DNA of 26,176 nucleotides from Candidatus Gastranaerophilales bacterium HUM_12 (GCA_002102825.1 DABJ01000007.1:10155-36330), one strand, 5' to 3'. Positions 14,696 to 23,196 are shown, numbered from the stretch's first letter. Made by a program: numbers and translations. The notes: a model not told the origin generated them from the sequence alone.

Positions 14696-14866
14696 ATGAA
14701 TGAAGCAACAATTAAAGAAATTAAATCAATTTACTCATCAAAAATAAGAAGTACGGATATAAATTCAGTAAAAGCAGATATTAAACAAATTAAACCACCA
14801 TCAGATAAACCAAAATCATTTTTCAATGGTGTAATAGAAAAGTTGAATATTATTGTTAATAAATAA
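14696..14866 (+). CDS. Small unknown protein (56 aa)
   Basis: A 56-residue frame starting MNEATIKEIKSIYSSKIRST and ending VIEKLNIIVNK, basic and probably helical. GAGG (14681-14684) lies 11 nt before the ATG, a weak ribosome binding site. Its last 11 bases overlap the end of the convergent PurD-like gene. No family recognised. It may be a real lineage-specific small gene behind ilvB or a chance frame; composition (Lys/Ile/Ser-rich, no rare codons) is compatible with coding. Confidence 0.45.
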   Translation: MNEATIKEIKSIYSSKIRSTDINSVKADIKQIKPPSDKPKSFFNGVIEKLNIIVNK

Positions 14867-15863
14867 CCGGATATTTAAGTTCTGGAATTTTCTTTAAAAA
14901 AGTTTCAATATCTCTAAATGGGAAATCTGCTGTTGTTGAGAGTGTTAGTTGTTGATTTTCTTCATCATTGTATATTTTGATGTCGGCGTTTGGGAAAATT
15001 TTAAAATTAGATTTTGGGTTTTGTACAACAACTGAGCCTGTTGTTTTTTCTTTGTATTTTTGTTTTGTGCTATAAAGAATTGTTGCAAGTAAATCAGACT
15101 CTAAATGGTTTAACAAAGTAGAGTTTCCTATATTTATTTGAAAATTCACAACAATCCATTCTCTTCCGTTCCATACCAAGTTTGATGTTATAAAACCTTT
15201 AAAATCCGCATCATCTTCAAGAAGTGCATGCTCAAATTTTGTCAAATAGTTTTGTAATTTGTCATACTGTTCATAACTGATATAAACAGGGCAAGAACTT
15301 CCAATATTATCAAAATCTTTTTTATGAATTTTAACCGGTTCAAAGTTTATTAATTTTTCAGAATTATAAAATGACGTAACAGATATCTCGTCACCTGTAA
15401 TAAATTCCTCAATAAAGTCATCTTGATTTAGTGTTTTTTCATTTAGTTCTTTTTGAGAAAAAATTAGATGACATTCATTAGAAAAGTCCTTTTTTAAAAC
15501 TACAGGAAATGTTATATCTTCAAATTCAACCTTTCTAAGATATGGAATATCATATTTATTTAGAAATCTTTTTGCAAATAGTTTTGAGCTACCAAGTCTT
15601 GAATACTTTCGATTTGTTCCTATACATTCAAGTCCGTATGATTTCAAAATTTCAACAATACCATTAAAAATATCTTTTTCTGAATCTGTTATAACAAGTT
15701 CAATTCCCTCATCTAATGCTTTTTGCGCTAATTCATCATAATTGTTATATGAGATTTCGCTTGCCGAGTACGTCTTTGAAGAAAAATCTGACTCACTTAC
15801 TTTTTTATATAAAGAGTTTTTGTCAAATTCATCTTCAAGAACTAAAACTTTTAGTTGTGGCAT
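14856..15863 (-). CDS. PurD-like ATP-grasp protein with altered active site
   Basis: This 335-residue protein follows phosphoribosylamine-glycine ligase (PurD) in order: ELVITDSEKDIFNGIVEILKSYG, then GTNRKYSRLGSSKLFAKRFL (the PurD EGSKxFAK region), the ATP-binding lysine in FPVVLKKD (Lys124), FIEEFITGDEISVTSF, and the C-terminal ATP-grasp strand. But the glycine-rich GPNTGGMG loop is gone (GSSCPVYIS), and the Mg-binding EFNxRxGD has become NFQINIGN (residues 240-247), losing all acidic ligands. It is also shorter than PurD (about 420). ATG 15863 is chosen because GGAGG precedes it; it overlaps the PurN-like gene by 13 nt. Evolutionarily a PurD relative, but probably not a working GAR synthetase. 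Confidence 0.8.
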   Translation of the reverse strand: MPQLKVLVLEDEFDKNSLYKKVSESDFSSKTYSASEISYNNYDELAQKALDEGIELVITDSEKDIFNGIVEILKSYGLECIGTNRKYSRLGSSKLFAKRFLNKYDIPYLRKVEFEDITFPVVLKKDFSNECHLIFSQKELNEKTLNQDDFIEEFITGDEISVTSFYNSEKLINFEPVKIHKKDFDNIGSSCPVYISYEQYDKLQNYLTKFEHALLEDDADFKGFITSNLVWNGREWIVVNFQINIGNSTLLNHLESDLLATILYSTKQKYKEKTTGSVVVQNPKSNFKIFPNADIKIYNDEENQQLTLSTTADFPFRDIETFLKKIPELKYPVIY

Positions 15864-16459
15864 TTTGAACAACCTCCACCGCAACTGCTATTTGCATGGC
15901 AAGAAGATTTAAACAAATCTTGAAAATCAAAGACTCTATCGTTCAAAATTGCATCAATAACCGGAGGATACAATTTCTTTTCAACATCATAAATATCTTT
16001 TTCAACTTCATCTAGATGTGTTGTTATGCCAATTAGTACCGGATATTGGGCAATAATGGTTTCTTCTTCAACATTTTCTTTTAGCCAATGAACTGTTACA
16101 CCTGTGACTTTCACTCCTGCTAAGTATGCTCTTTGAATCGCATCTTCGCCTTTAAATGACGGTAGTAATGATGGGTGAATGTTTATGAATTTTCCAACTT
16201 CAAGTGTGTCATTATCAAATTTTTCGTCATAGTCCGTTAAAACAACTAAATCAAAATTCTCAGATGCAAAGTATTGTGTATTTTCTTCTTTTGGAAGATA
16301 TTTATGTTTGATATTCAAATCTTGCGCAGTCTTAAATAGTTCAGATTTTAGATTGTTTGACAGGCATGTAATTTCAATATCTCTATTCTTCAAGTAATTA
16401 ACTATACTTTCAAAAACTTTTCCTTGACCTGAGCCTAAAATTGCAATTTTTTTAGTCAT
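15851..16459 (-). CDS. PurN-like formyltransferase-fold protein with Cys-rich tail
   Basis: PurN transfers a formyl group from 10-formyl-THF to GAR in purine synthesis. Here 202 residues keep the fold and the hallmark NIHPSLLPSFKG (Asn93, His95), and TGVTVHWLKENVEEETIIAQ in the place of the usual VDxGPIIxQ. The catalytic Asp is Glu131 and the Gly-Pro is Glu-Thr. The phosphate-binding SGxGSN is GSGQGKV, and the folate-site AGYMRIL is LTDYDEKF. Residues 187-200 form a new tail with four Cys (CHANSSCGGGCSKC), a possible metal site. SD GGGAGGA precedes the ATG. It overlaps the PurD-like gene, whose ribosome binding site lies in this tail's glycine codons. Likely a repurposed paralog. Confidence 0.85.
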   Translation of the reverse strand: MTKKIAILGSGQGKVFESIVNYLKNRDIEITCLSNNLKSELFKTAQDLNIKHKYLPKEENTQYFASENFDLVVLTDYDEKFDNDTLEVGKFINIHPSLLPSFKGEDAIQRAYLAGVKVTGVTVHWLKENVEEETIIAQYPVLIGITTHLDEVEKDIYDVEKKLYPPVIDAILNDRVFDFQDLFKSSCHANSSCGGGCSKCHN

Positions 16460-16501
16460 ATAAATTTCCTCCCAAAATATTTTTTCTTATATTTTATAAT
16501 A

Positions 16502-16535
16502 AAAACAGGACTTAGAGTAATCTAAATCCTGTTTT
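16502..16535 (-). terminator. Intrinsic terminator of the birA-oadGAB unit
   Basis: AAAACAGGA (16502-16510) pairs with TCCTGTTTT (16527-16535), with an inner TTAGA/TCTAA stem around GTAA. Read on the minus strand it is followed by a T-rich run, ending oadB (stop at 16558). It also separates oadB from the PurN-like gene. Confidence 0.85.
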
Positions 16536-16557
16536 ATATAATTTGGATTAGTTTTTA

Positions 16558-17763
16558 TTAGTGGCAAAGTGCAAGTAATACACCGGCAGCAACTGCTGAA
16601 CCGATTACCCCCGCAACATTTGGCCCCATTGCGTGCATCAATAAGTAGTTTTGATTGTTGTATTCTAAACCAACTTTGTTTGATACTCTGGCTGCCATAG
16701 GAACGGCAGAAACACCTGCTGAACCAATCAACGGGTTAATAAGTTTAGGTTCTCTTTTTTGACATTTAGCCATAAATACTTCCCAAACGTTCATAAGTTT
16801 TGCCATCAAAACTCCGCCTGCTGTTGCAAAAGAGAAGGCAATTATACCCAAAACCAAAATGAACAATGTTTGAATTGTTAGGAATTGTTCAGCTGATAAT
16901 TTTGAACCTACTGACAATCCTAAAAATATTGTTACAATGTTGATTAAGGCATTTTGCATTGTGTCAGATAATCTGTCAACAACACCACATTCTTTGCATA
17001 AGTTCCCAAATGTCAAAGCACCAACTAACGGGCAGGCATCAGGTAAGAAGATTATACAAAGACCAAGAACAACTAATGGGAATACAATTTTTTCTCTTTT
17101 AGTAACAGGTCTTAATTGTTCCATTTGAATTTTACGTTCTTTGTCTGTTGTGAATAATTTCATAATAGGTGGTTGAATAACAGGAACTAAAGCCATATAT
17201 GAATAAGCTGCAACGGCGATTGCTCCTAACAATTCAGGTGCTAATTTTGAAGTTACATAGATTGATGTCGGACCGTCAGCACCACCGATAATACCGATTG
17301 CGCCTGCTTGTGGTAACGTAAATCCAAAACAACAAAGAGCAAGTAACAATGCACCAAAAATACCGAATTGTGCAGCACCCCCTAATAATGCGGTTTTAGG
17401 GTTCGCAATTAACGGACCGAAGTCTGTCATTGCACCAACACCCATAAAGATAATCAATGGGAATAATCCTTTATGAATACCTGCTTCGTAAATTATTCCT
17501 AAAAATCCTGTTGGATCAGCAATTCCTGCAAGTGGAATATTTGATAACAAACCACCAAAAGCAATAGGGATTAACAATAAAGGTTCATATTGTTTTTTAA
17601 TTCCAAGCCACAATAGGAATAAACAAATTACAAGCATAATCGGGTGACCGAATTGGTGTAAAAATTGTTCAATAGGGTTTGTGATACTCGGGTCGAATTT
17701 ATCAACCATGTTATAAATCCCTGTGGAGTGCCATAATTGTAATAATCCTTCTGATAATATCAT
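16558..17763 (-). CDS. oadB: Na+-transporting decarboxylase beta subunit
   Basis: OadB is the membrane part of the biotin-dependent sodium pump: it decarboxylates carboxybiotin and moves Na+ outward. The 401 residues span many transmembrane helices. The key motif GIIGGADGPTSIYV (Asp163) and the late GSAGVSAVPMAARVSNK, which carry residues essential for Na+ and proton coupling in the family, are intact. SD GGAGG is 6-7 nt before the ATG, inside the spacer after oadA (10 nt). It is the last gene of birA-oadG-oadA-oadB and is followed by a terminator. The substrate could be oxaloacetate or, less likely, another carboxylate handled by this family. Confidence 0.95.
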   Translation of the reverse strand: MILSEGLLQLWHSTGIYNMVDKFDPSITNPIEQFLHQFGHPIMLVICLFLLWLGIKKQYEPLLLIPIAFGGLLSNIPLAGIADPTGFLGIIYEAGIHKGLFPLIIFMGVGAMTDFGPLIANPKTALLGGAAQFGIFGALLLALCCFGFTLPQAGAIGIIGGADGPTSIYVTSKLAPELLGAIAVAAYSYMALVPVIQPPIMKLFTTDKERKIQMEQLRPVTKREKIVFPLVVLGLCIIFLPDACPLVGALTFGNLCKECGVVDRLSDTMQNALINIVTIFLGLSVGSKLSAEQFLTIQTLFILVLGIIAFSFATAGGVLMAKLMNVWEVFMAKCQKREPKLINPLIGSAGVSAVPMAARVSNKVGLEYNNQNYLLMHAMGPNVAGVIGSAVAAGVLLALCH

Positions 17764-17773
17764 TTTAGCCCTC

Positions 17774-19567
17774 CTAACCTATAGTAACCAATACTTGACC
17801 TGTTTGAACTTTGTTTCCAACTTCAATATCAACAGATTTAACCGTACCTGATACCGGAGATTTAATTTCTGTTTCCATTTTCATTGCTTCAACAACAGCA
17901 AGAACATCTCCTTCTTCAATTGAATCACCCTCAGTTACTAATACTTTTAATACGTTTCCTGGAAGAGCTGCTTTTACGGGAGTTCCCTCACCATCAGAAG
18001 TTGAAGCTTTTGCATCAATTCCTTCTTTTACGTTGAAGTCATATTCTTTGCCGTTAACAGTTGCTTTTCCGTTATCAAGAGCGATAGCATATTTTTTGCC
18101 GTTAACAGTAACGGTGTATTCATTTGTTGAACCTGTAGAAGTTGATGGAGCTTCTTTTTTAGGTTCATTTTTACGTACACCGATAGTTCCTTTACCTTGT
18201 AAGAATAAAATACCTTTTTCTTTACATGCTGCAGAAATAAATAAATTTTCATCATTTACAGGTAAATTTGCATCTTCTAATCTCTTCTTAGCAACTTCAA
18301 GGCCTTTGTTAGGGTCTTTGTCGTTTATATCAACAACTGTTTCTGTTGTTGGTTGTAATCCTAATTGTTCTTCTGCAATTTTAACAACTTCGCTGTCAGG
18401 TTTGCATGGAGTTTTCCCGAAATAACCGAGAACCATTTTTCCGTAACCCTCAGCAATTTTCTTCCAATTTCCAAACATTACGTTGTTAAATGCTTGTTGG
18501 AAATAGAATTGAGAAACAGGGGTTACAGATGTTCCGAATCCACCTTTTTCAACAACTTCTTTCATTGCTGCAACGATTTGAGGATATTTGTCCATCAAGT
18601 TGTTATCACGTAACATTTGAGTGTTTGCAGTCAATGCGCCTCCAGGAAGAGGTGATTGAATAATCATCGGGTTAACTGCTAATGCTTCCGGTGGTAAGAA
18701 GTAATCTTTCATGCATTCTTTAAAGATTTCTTCTGTCGCTAAGATTTTTTCAATATCTAAATCGAGGTCATAATCAGTACCTTTTAGGGCATGCCACATA
18801 GATACGATATCCGGTTGAGCTGTTCCTCCTGATACCGGTTTCATAGACAAGTCGATACAATTAGCGCCACCCTCAAGAGCTGCAAGGTAAGCTGCTAAAC
18901 CGGTACCTGCTGTTTCATGTGAATGGAATCTGATATCTGCATCAGCACCTAAAATTTCACGAGTTCTCTTGATTGTTTCAAATACTTTGTGAGGAGCTGA
19001 AGTTCCTGATGCATCTTTGAATGCCAAGGAATCGAATTCAATTCCTGCATCTAAAATTGATCTTAAAACTCTTTCATAGAAAGCAACGTCATGTGCTCCA
19101 GTACAACCGATAGGAAGTTCCATCATTGTGATAGTTACTTCATGTTTCAAGCCATGCTTTTTAATGCATTGGCTTGAATATAACAAGTTATTAACATCAT
19201 TTAATGCATCAAAGTTTCTAACAGTTGTAACACCGTGTTTTTTGAACATTTTTGCGTGTAAATCAATAACATCTCTAGGCTGAGAATCAAGACCTACAAC
19301 GTTAACCCCTCTTGATAGAGATTGTAAGTTGATATCCGGACCTACTGCTGCTCTGATTTTGTCCATTGTTTCAAATGCATTTTCGTTACAGTAAAAAATT
19401 GGAGATTGGAATCTTGCTCCACCTGCAACTTCAAAATGTTTAATACCTGCATCAACTGCTGATTTTAATGCAGGTAAAAAGTCATCTACGAAAACTCTCG
19501 CTCCATATACTGACTGGAAACCATCTCTAAAAGAGGTGTCCATAACTTTAATAAGTTTTTTCCCCAT
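17774..19567 (-). CDS. oadA: Oxaloacetate decarboxylase alpha subunit with biotin carrier domain
   Basis: OadA carries the carboxyltransferase barrel and the biotin-carrying domain. In 597 residues: VMDTSFRDGFQS (Asp10, Arg14, Asp15, Gln18), FKDASG with the catalytic Lys184, metal ligands HSH (215 and 217), the barrel-end conserved domain near 260-400, a linker rich in Lys/Pro/Ser (about 470-490), and a C-terminal lipoyl-like domain with biotin lysine 563 in VVEAMKMETE. The barrel is more diverged from the enterobacterial form (DTSFRDGFQS instead of DVVLRDAHQS), so the substrate might be a related keto acid, but the neighbouring oadB and oadG support a full sodium pump. AAAGGA precedes the ATG. 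The biotin ligase sits in the same operon. Confidence 0.93.
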   Translation of the reverse strand: MGKKLIKVMDTSFRDGFQSVYGARVFVDDFLPALKSAVDAGIKHFEVAGGARFQSPIFYCNENAFETMDKIRAAVGPDINLQSLSRGVNVVGLDSQPRDVIDLHAKMFKKHGVTTVRNFDALNDVNNLLYSSQCIKKHGLKHEVTITMMELPIGCTGAHDVAFYERVLRSILDAGIEFDSLAFKDASGTSAPHKVFETIKRTREILGADADIRFHSHETAGTGLAAYLAALEGGANCIDLSMKPVSGGTAQPDIVSMWHALKGTDYDLDLDIEKILATEEIFKECMKDYFLPPEALAVNPMIIQSPLPGGALTANTQMLRDNNLMDKYPQIVAAMKEVVEKGGFGTSVTPVSQFYFQQAFNNVMFGNWKKIAEGYGKMVLGYFGKTPCKPDSEVVKIAEEQLGLQPTTETVVDINDKDPNKGLEVAKKRLEDANLPVNDENLFISAACKEKGILFLQGKGTIGVRKNEPKKEAPSTSTGSTNEYTVTVNGKKYAIALDNGKATVNGKEYDFNVKEGIDAKASTSDGEGTPVKAALPGNVLKVLVTEGDSIEEGDVLAVVEAMKMETEIKSPVSGTVKSVDIEVGNKVQTGQVLVTIG

Positions 19568-19610
19568 AAACTATATCCTTTCTATACAAAAATAATTAAC
19601 CTAACAAGTT

Positions 19611-19850
19611 TTAACTTCTTTTAGCCATAATAGCAGCCAAAGCTACAGCAATTGCATCTTCAACTCCTGAGCTTGCTTTTTTTACGGTTGTTTTAACTTC
19701 TTCTACAGCTTCCGGAAATATTTTGTTCAAATATTCAACGAATTTTGACATTATGCCCATTGAACAAATCAAAATTACAAGGAATGTAAGAACAAATCCC
19801 ATGCCCATAACAAGGAGTATTAAACCGTTTTCTAAATTTCCCAAATTCAT
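19611..19850 (-). CDS. oadG: Decarboxylase sodium pump gamma subunit
   Basis: A 79-residue protein with one N-terminal transmembrane helix (GLILLVMGMGFVLTFLVILI) and a C-terminal AVALAAIMAKRS tail, the expected architecture of OadG, which anchors the alpha subunit to the beta subunit. Its start overlaps the end of birA by four bases and oadA follows 43 nt downstream. Sequence alone would be weak, but context makes the call strong. Confidence 0.88.
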   Translation of the reverse strand: MNLGNLENGLILLVMGMGFVLTFLVILICSMGIMSKFVEYLNKIFPEAVEEVKTTVKKASSGVEDAIAVALAAIMAKRS

Positions 19851-20569
19851 AAAATATCTCCTATTGTAAGTACCATCTCTTCATTATTTTTATCAATTAA
19901 AACAAGTTCCCCTTTATCTGTTATTTCCTTTGCAAGACCCGTTTTAATATTATTAAAAACTTTAACATCTAAGTTTTTATTCAAAAAACAATTTCTGTTA
20001 ATATAATCTTCTTTAATTAGAGGAAATCCGATTTTTAAAAATTCGTCATAATTTTTGAAAAATTCTTCTAGCAATTTATCCAAAAACTCTTTTAAATTTA
20101 TCTCATTCCCGGTTTCAAGGTTCAAACTGGTTGCGATTTTATCCGGAATATTTTCTAGTTTTTCTTTTGTCGCATTTAAGTTAACTCCGATACCAAGAAC
20201 AATCCCTTTTAGCTTAATTCCTTGCATTACCGTTTCGGATAATATTCCCGCAATTTTAGCTCCATTAACTAAAACATCGTTTGGCCATTTAATTTGAGGT
20301 TTTAGTCCGTAATTTTCAAGAACTTTGCACACACATACAGATAAATATTGAGTAATATTCGGATAAAATTCTTCAAAAGTGTCAGAGGGTTTTAACACGA
20401 TGGATAAAAATAAATTACTATTTCCTAAGTCAATCCAAGAACGATTTAATCTTCCACGACCGGAAGTTTGTCTTTTTGTGACTATTGAGGTTTTATCCCC
20501 AAACGTGTCTATATTCGCTTTTGCAAAACTGTTTGTAGATTCAACTTCTTCTAATCTTACAATATTCAT
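19847..20569 (-). CDS. birA: Biotin-protein ligase
   Basis: BirA joins biotin to the acceptor lysine of carboxylase carrier domains via biotinyl-AMP. The 240 residues show TKRQTSGRGRLNRSWID (biotinyl-AMP loop), KWPNDVLVNGAKIAGILSE (catalytic Lys and Asp), GIGVNLN and a small C-terminal SH3-like domain. There is no N-terminal DNA-binding domain, so it is the short ligase type and not a repressor. It is the first gene of the operon with oadG, oadA and oadB, and OadA carries its likely substrate lysine. No strong SD is visible before the ATG; GGGG lies about 5 nt upstream. Confidence 0.95.
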   Translation of the reverse strand: MNIVRLEEVESTNSFAKANIDTFGDKTSIVTKRQTSGRGRLNRSWIDLGNSNLFLSIVLKPSDTFEEFYPNITQYLSVCVCKVLENYGLKPQIKWPNDVLVNGAKIAGILSETVMQGIKLKGIVLGIGVNLNATKEKLENIPDKIATSLNLETGNEINLKEFLDKLLEEFFKNYDEFLKIGFPLIKEDYINRNCFLNKNLDVKVFNNIKTGLAKEITDKGELVLIDKNNEEMVLTIGDIL

Positions 20570-20675
20570 TTTAACCCCTGACCATTCACTATTATATTAT
20601 TATTGTATAACAAACAAAAAAATGTTTGCGAAAAAATTTTTTTCGGTGTAGCATGTAATGTGCGAAGGGAGAAAA
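20570..20675. promoter_or_regulatory. Divergent promoter region between birA and the ATP synthase operon
   Basis: About 100 AT-rich bases separate the two start codons. On the minus strand TATAAT is at plus 20591-20596 with a poor -35. On the plus strand TTGCGA (20626-20631), a 17-nt spacer and TAGCAT (20649-20654) is a possible promoter for atpB. The elements are weak and the calls tentative. Confidence 0.4.
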
Positions 20676-21365
20676 ATGGAACACTGGGTTTATACAGCCA
20701 ATATATTTAGTCATGGAGTATCATTTAATATGGATACTATTTTAACAATGTGGTTCTCAATGGTATTGTTAATTGTTCTTGCATTAATAACTACAAGAAA
20801 CCTAAAAATGGTCCCGACTAAACTTCAACTTGTTGGCGAGGGAATTATTAAATATTTTAATGACATTTCTAAAGCAAGTATGGGTAACAACGAGGCTCAA
20901 AAACATATTGCGATTATTTTAACATTATTTATGTTTATTTTAACTGCAAATTTAGTTGGTCAGTTACCGTTGAAGTTGATTCATCTTGCAAATGGTGAAT
21001 TGGCTTCCCCTAATAACGATATAAATATGACAGCAGCAATGGCAATTGTTGTTTCTATTTATTATATATTCTACGGAGTAAAAAGAAGCGGATTTAAATT
21101 CTTCTTCAAAGGTTTCAGTATTGATGGAATTATTATTACTTTAGTTGATACTTTGGAATTATTTGTAAGACCGTTTTCATTGGCGCTTCGACTTTTTGCC
21201 AATATTTTGGCAGGAGAATTACTTGTTGCAACATTCATCAGTTTGTTTGCAATAGTACTACCGTTACCGTTTATGTTATTTGAATTATTTGTTGCATTGA
21301 TTCAAGCATTGGTGTTTACATTGCTTTCAACAACATATATTTCAATGGCGGTGCAAGAAGAGTAA
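20676..21365 (+). CDS. atpB: F0F1 ATP synthase subunit a
   Basis: Subunit a forms the ion half-channels next to the c-ring. The 229 residues contain multiple transmembrane helices and the universal arginine in SLALRLFANILAGELL. The ATG at 20676 is chosen because AAGGGAGA lies just before it; an in-frame ATG 18 bases upstream would place this SD inside the gene. No atpI precedes it, unlike in most cyanobacterial operons. Confidence 0.95.
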   Translation: MEHWVYTANIFSHGVSFNMDTILTMWFSMVLLIVLALITTRNLKMVPTKLQLVGEGIIKYFNDISKASMGNNEAQKHIAIILTLFMFILTANLVGQLPLKLIHLANGELASPNNDINMTAAMAIVVSIYYIFYGVKRSGFKFFFKGFSIDGIIITLVDTLELFVRPFSLALRLFANILAGELLVATFISLFAIVLPLPFMLFELFVALIQALVFTLLSTTYISMAVQEE

Positions 21366-21395
21366 GATTATCACGATTAAATAAAGGAGAAAAAC

Positions 21396-21635
21396 ATGGC
21401 AGTAGAACAAACTTTAGATTTAGCAAAATTAGGTGCCGGTATTGCAATCGGTTTTGGTGCAATTGGCGGAGGTTTAGGTTTAGGTATAGCAACTAAAGGT
21501 GTACTTGATGCAATTGCTCGTCAACCGGAAATTAAAGCTGAAGCATTTAAGAACTTTATTATTGGTGCCGGCTTGGCAGAAGCAACTGCTATTTATGCAT
21601 TGTTTATAGCAATTATGTTATTATTCTCTAAGTAG
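21396..21635 (+). CDS. atpE: F0F1 ATP synthase subunit c
   Basis: A 79-residue two-helix hairpin with the ion-binding Glu62 in GLAEATAIYALFIAI and the loop ARQPE. At the site matching the sodium-binding Gln32 of Ilyobacter c-rings there is Leu29, and the following Ser66 is Ala63, so it is probably a proton-type ring. SD AAAGGAG precedes the ATG. It sits 30 nt after atpB. Confidence 0.95.
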   Translation: MAVEQTLDLAKLGAGIAIGFGAIGGGLGLGIATKGVLDAIARQPEIKAEAFKNFIIGAGLAEATAIYALFIAIMLLFSK

Positions 21636-21654
21636 GTTTTAAGGGCAGATAGAA

Positions 21655-22128
21655 ATGATTGAATTTAATGCTACATTTATCGTTGCAATGTTGAGTTTTG
21701 TGTTGTTCATTATGATTATGAACGCAATATTCTACAAGCCTGTTCTAAACATTATGAGAAAAAGGGAAGAATATATAAACTCTAATTATCAAGAAGCGAA
21801 AGAATTTTCTCAAAGAGCTGAAGAATTTAATACTCAAAGAAATGAAAAAATCAAAGAAACTCAAGCTAAGTGCCGAATTGATATTAAAAATATTGTTGAA
21901 GCAGCACAAACTGATGCGAATTCAAAAACATCAGAGGCGAGAGAAGATGCTAAAGCGAAAATTCAGGCTAAAAAAGATGCGTTAAATGTTGAAGAGCAAA
22001 ATTTGAAAAATACGGTTAAATCAACAGTGGTAAATGATTTGGCTTCTTCAATCACTTCAAAACTTCTAGGGCAAGAGGTTAAACCTCAATCAGTAAATTA
22101 TGAAATTGTTAATAAGGTAATGGATTAG
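21655..22128 (+). CDS. atpF': F0F1 ATP synthase subunit b'
   Basis: A 157-residue stalk subunit: one N-terminal transmembrane helix (FIVAMLSFVLFIMIMNAIFY), then the KPVLNIMRKREEYI region and a long charged helix. It lies directly after atpE and before the second b-type gene, so it is the b' partner (called atpG in cyanobacteria). Two b-type genes in a row are typical of cyanobacteria and chloroplast relatives and of some alphaproteobacteria. Confidence 0.85.
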   Translation: MIEFNATFIVAMLSFVLFIMIMNAIFYKPVLNIMRKREEYINSNYQEAKEFSQRAEEFNTQRNEKIKETQAKCRIDIKNIVEAAQTDANSKTSEAREDAKAKIQAKKDALNVEEQNLKNTVKSTVVNDLASSITSKLLGQEVKPQSVNYEIVNKVMD

Positions 22129-22130
22129 TT

Positions 22131-22640
22131 ATGCATGAAATTTTATCATTTTTTAAATATTTAGCAACATCAAATACTATCAACTTCATTATTATGGTTG
22201 TGATTTTGGCTGTTATTGTCAAAAAGATGAACCTTTCTGCTTCAATGAACAAATCTATTTCCGGAGTTGAATCTTCAATAAAAAAATCAGATGAGGAAAA
22301 GGTTATATCTGAAAATAAATTAGCCGAAGCTAAAGACAGGATTGAAAAACTTCCGACAGACATCAAAAATCTTGAAGAAGAAGCTGTTGCAAAAGCAGAT
22401 GTCTTTAAATCAAAAATTGAAGAATCAACTCAAAAGACAATTTCCGGTATTGAGAGTAATATTGATAGAGTTATTTCAATAGAAGAAAAGAAAATTTCAA
22501 ATATAATGACAGGTAAAACAGTCATTGCTTCTGTTGAATTGGCTAAAGATAATATCAAAAATTTGTTGAAATCAAACCCTGATTTACATAACAAATTTTT
22601 TGAAGATAGTTTAGATGAACTTGATAAGGTGAAATTATAA
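22131..22640 (+). CDS. atpF: F0F1 ATP synthase subunit b
   Basis: A 169-residue stalk protein with an N-terminal transmembrane helix (TINFIIMVVILAVIVKKM) and a long charged helical domain containing repeated Glu/Lys heptads. It starts two bases after the b' gene stop and overlaps atpH by one base, so the genes are translated in coupled fashion. It pairs with b' in the peripheral stalk. Confidence 0.88.
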   Translation: MHEILSFFKYLATSNTINFIIMVVILAVIVKKMNLSASMNKSISGVESSIKKSDEEKVISENKLAEAKDRIEKLPTDIKNLEEEAVAKADVFKSKIEESTQKTISGIESNIDRVISIEEKKISNIMTGKTVIASVELAKDNIKNLLKSNPDLHNKFFEDSLDELDKVKL

Positions 22641-23185
22641 TGACAGAATGTAGAGTTTCAACGGTTTCAAAAAATTATGCAAAAGCATTGTTAGATGTTG
22701 CAGATGAGTTTAATTCTCTTGATTTGATAAAGACTCAGTTGGACGATATTAAATCTGTTTTGCAATCATCTAAGGATCTTCAAATTGTGATGGAAAATTC
22801 TTCAATTAGTTCAGCTAAAAAAATAGAAATTTTAACTTCTATTTTCGGTAGCAAAATTGATGAAAAATTGATGAATTTTTTGAAATTATTGGTTGAAAAA
22901 AATAGGTTTGGAGAATTTGATTCAATAGTGACTTCGTTTAATGAATTCTTGGATAAGAAATCTAACAAGAAAAATGTTGAAGTTATTTCACCTATTGAAT
23001 TAAATTTTGAAACAAAATCTAACATATTGTTTAAGTTGGAACACAAATTAAATTGTGAGGTTGTTCCGCATTGGACAGTTGATGAAAGTATTATTGCAGG
23101 ACTTGCTTTTAAATTTGATGATTATGTAATTGATACAAGTGTTCGCAATAAGATAGAAAATTTATGTAAAAACATATCTAGGTAA
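22640..23185 (+). CDS. atpH: F0F1 ATP synthase subunit delta
   Basis: Delta joins the peripheral stalk to the top of F1. The 181 residues show the typical start STVSKNYAKALLDVADE, helical N-domain, FLKLLVEKNRFGEF, and the C-terminal VDESIIAGLAFKFDDYVIDTSV. It overlaps atpF by one base. Confidence 0.93.
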   Translation: MTECRVSTVSKNYAKALLDVADEFNSLDLIKTQLDDIKSVLQSSKDLQIVMENSSISSAKKIEILTSIFGSKIDEKLMNFLKLLVEKNRFGEFDSIVTSFNEFLDKKSNKKNVEVISPIELNFETKSNILFKLEHKLNCEVVPHWTVDESIIAGLAFKFDDYVIDTSVRNKIENLCKNISR

Positions 23186-23196
23186 AAGGGGAAATT

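Noticed and set aside
17811..18425. A 204-codon open frame antisense to oadA
   Set aside because: It runs opposite to the conserved biotin-carrier domain, has no ribosome binding site and a Ser/Thr/Pro-rich shadow composition.
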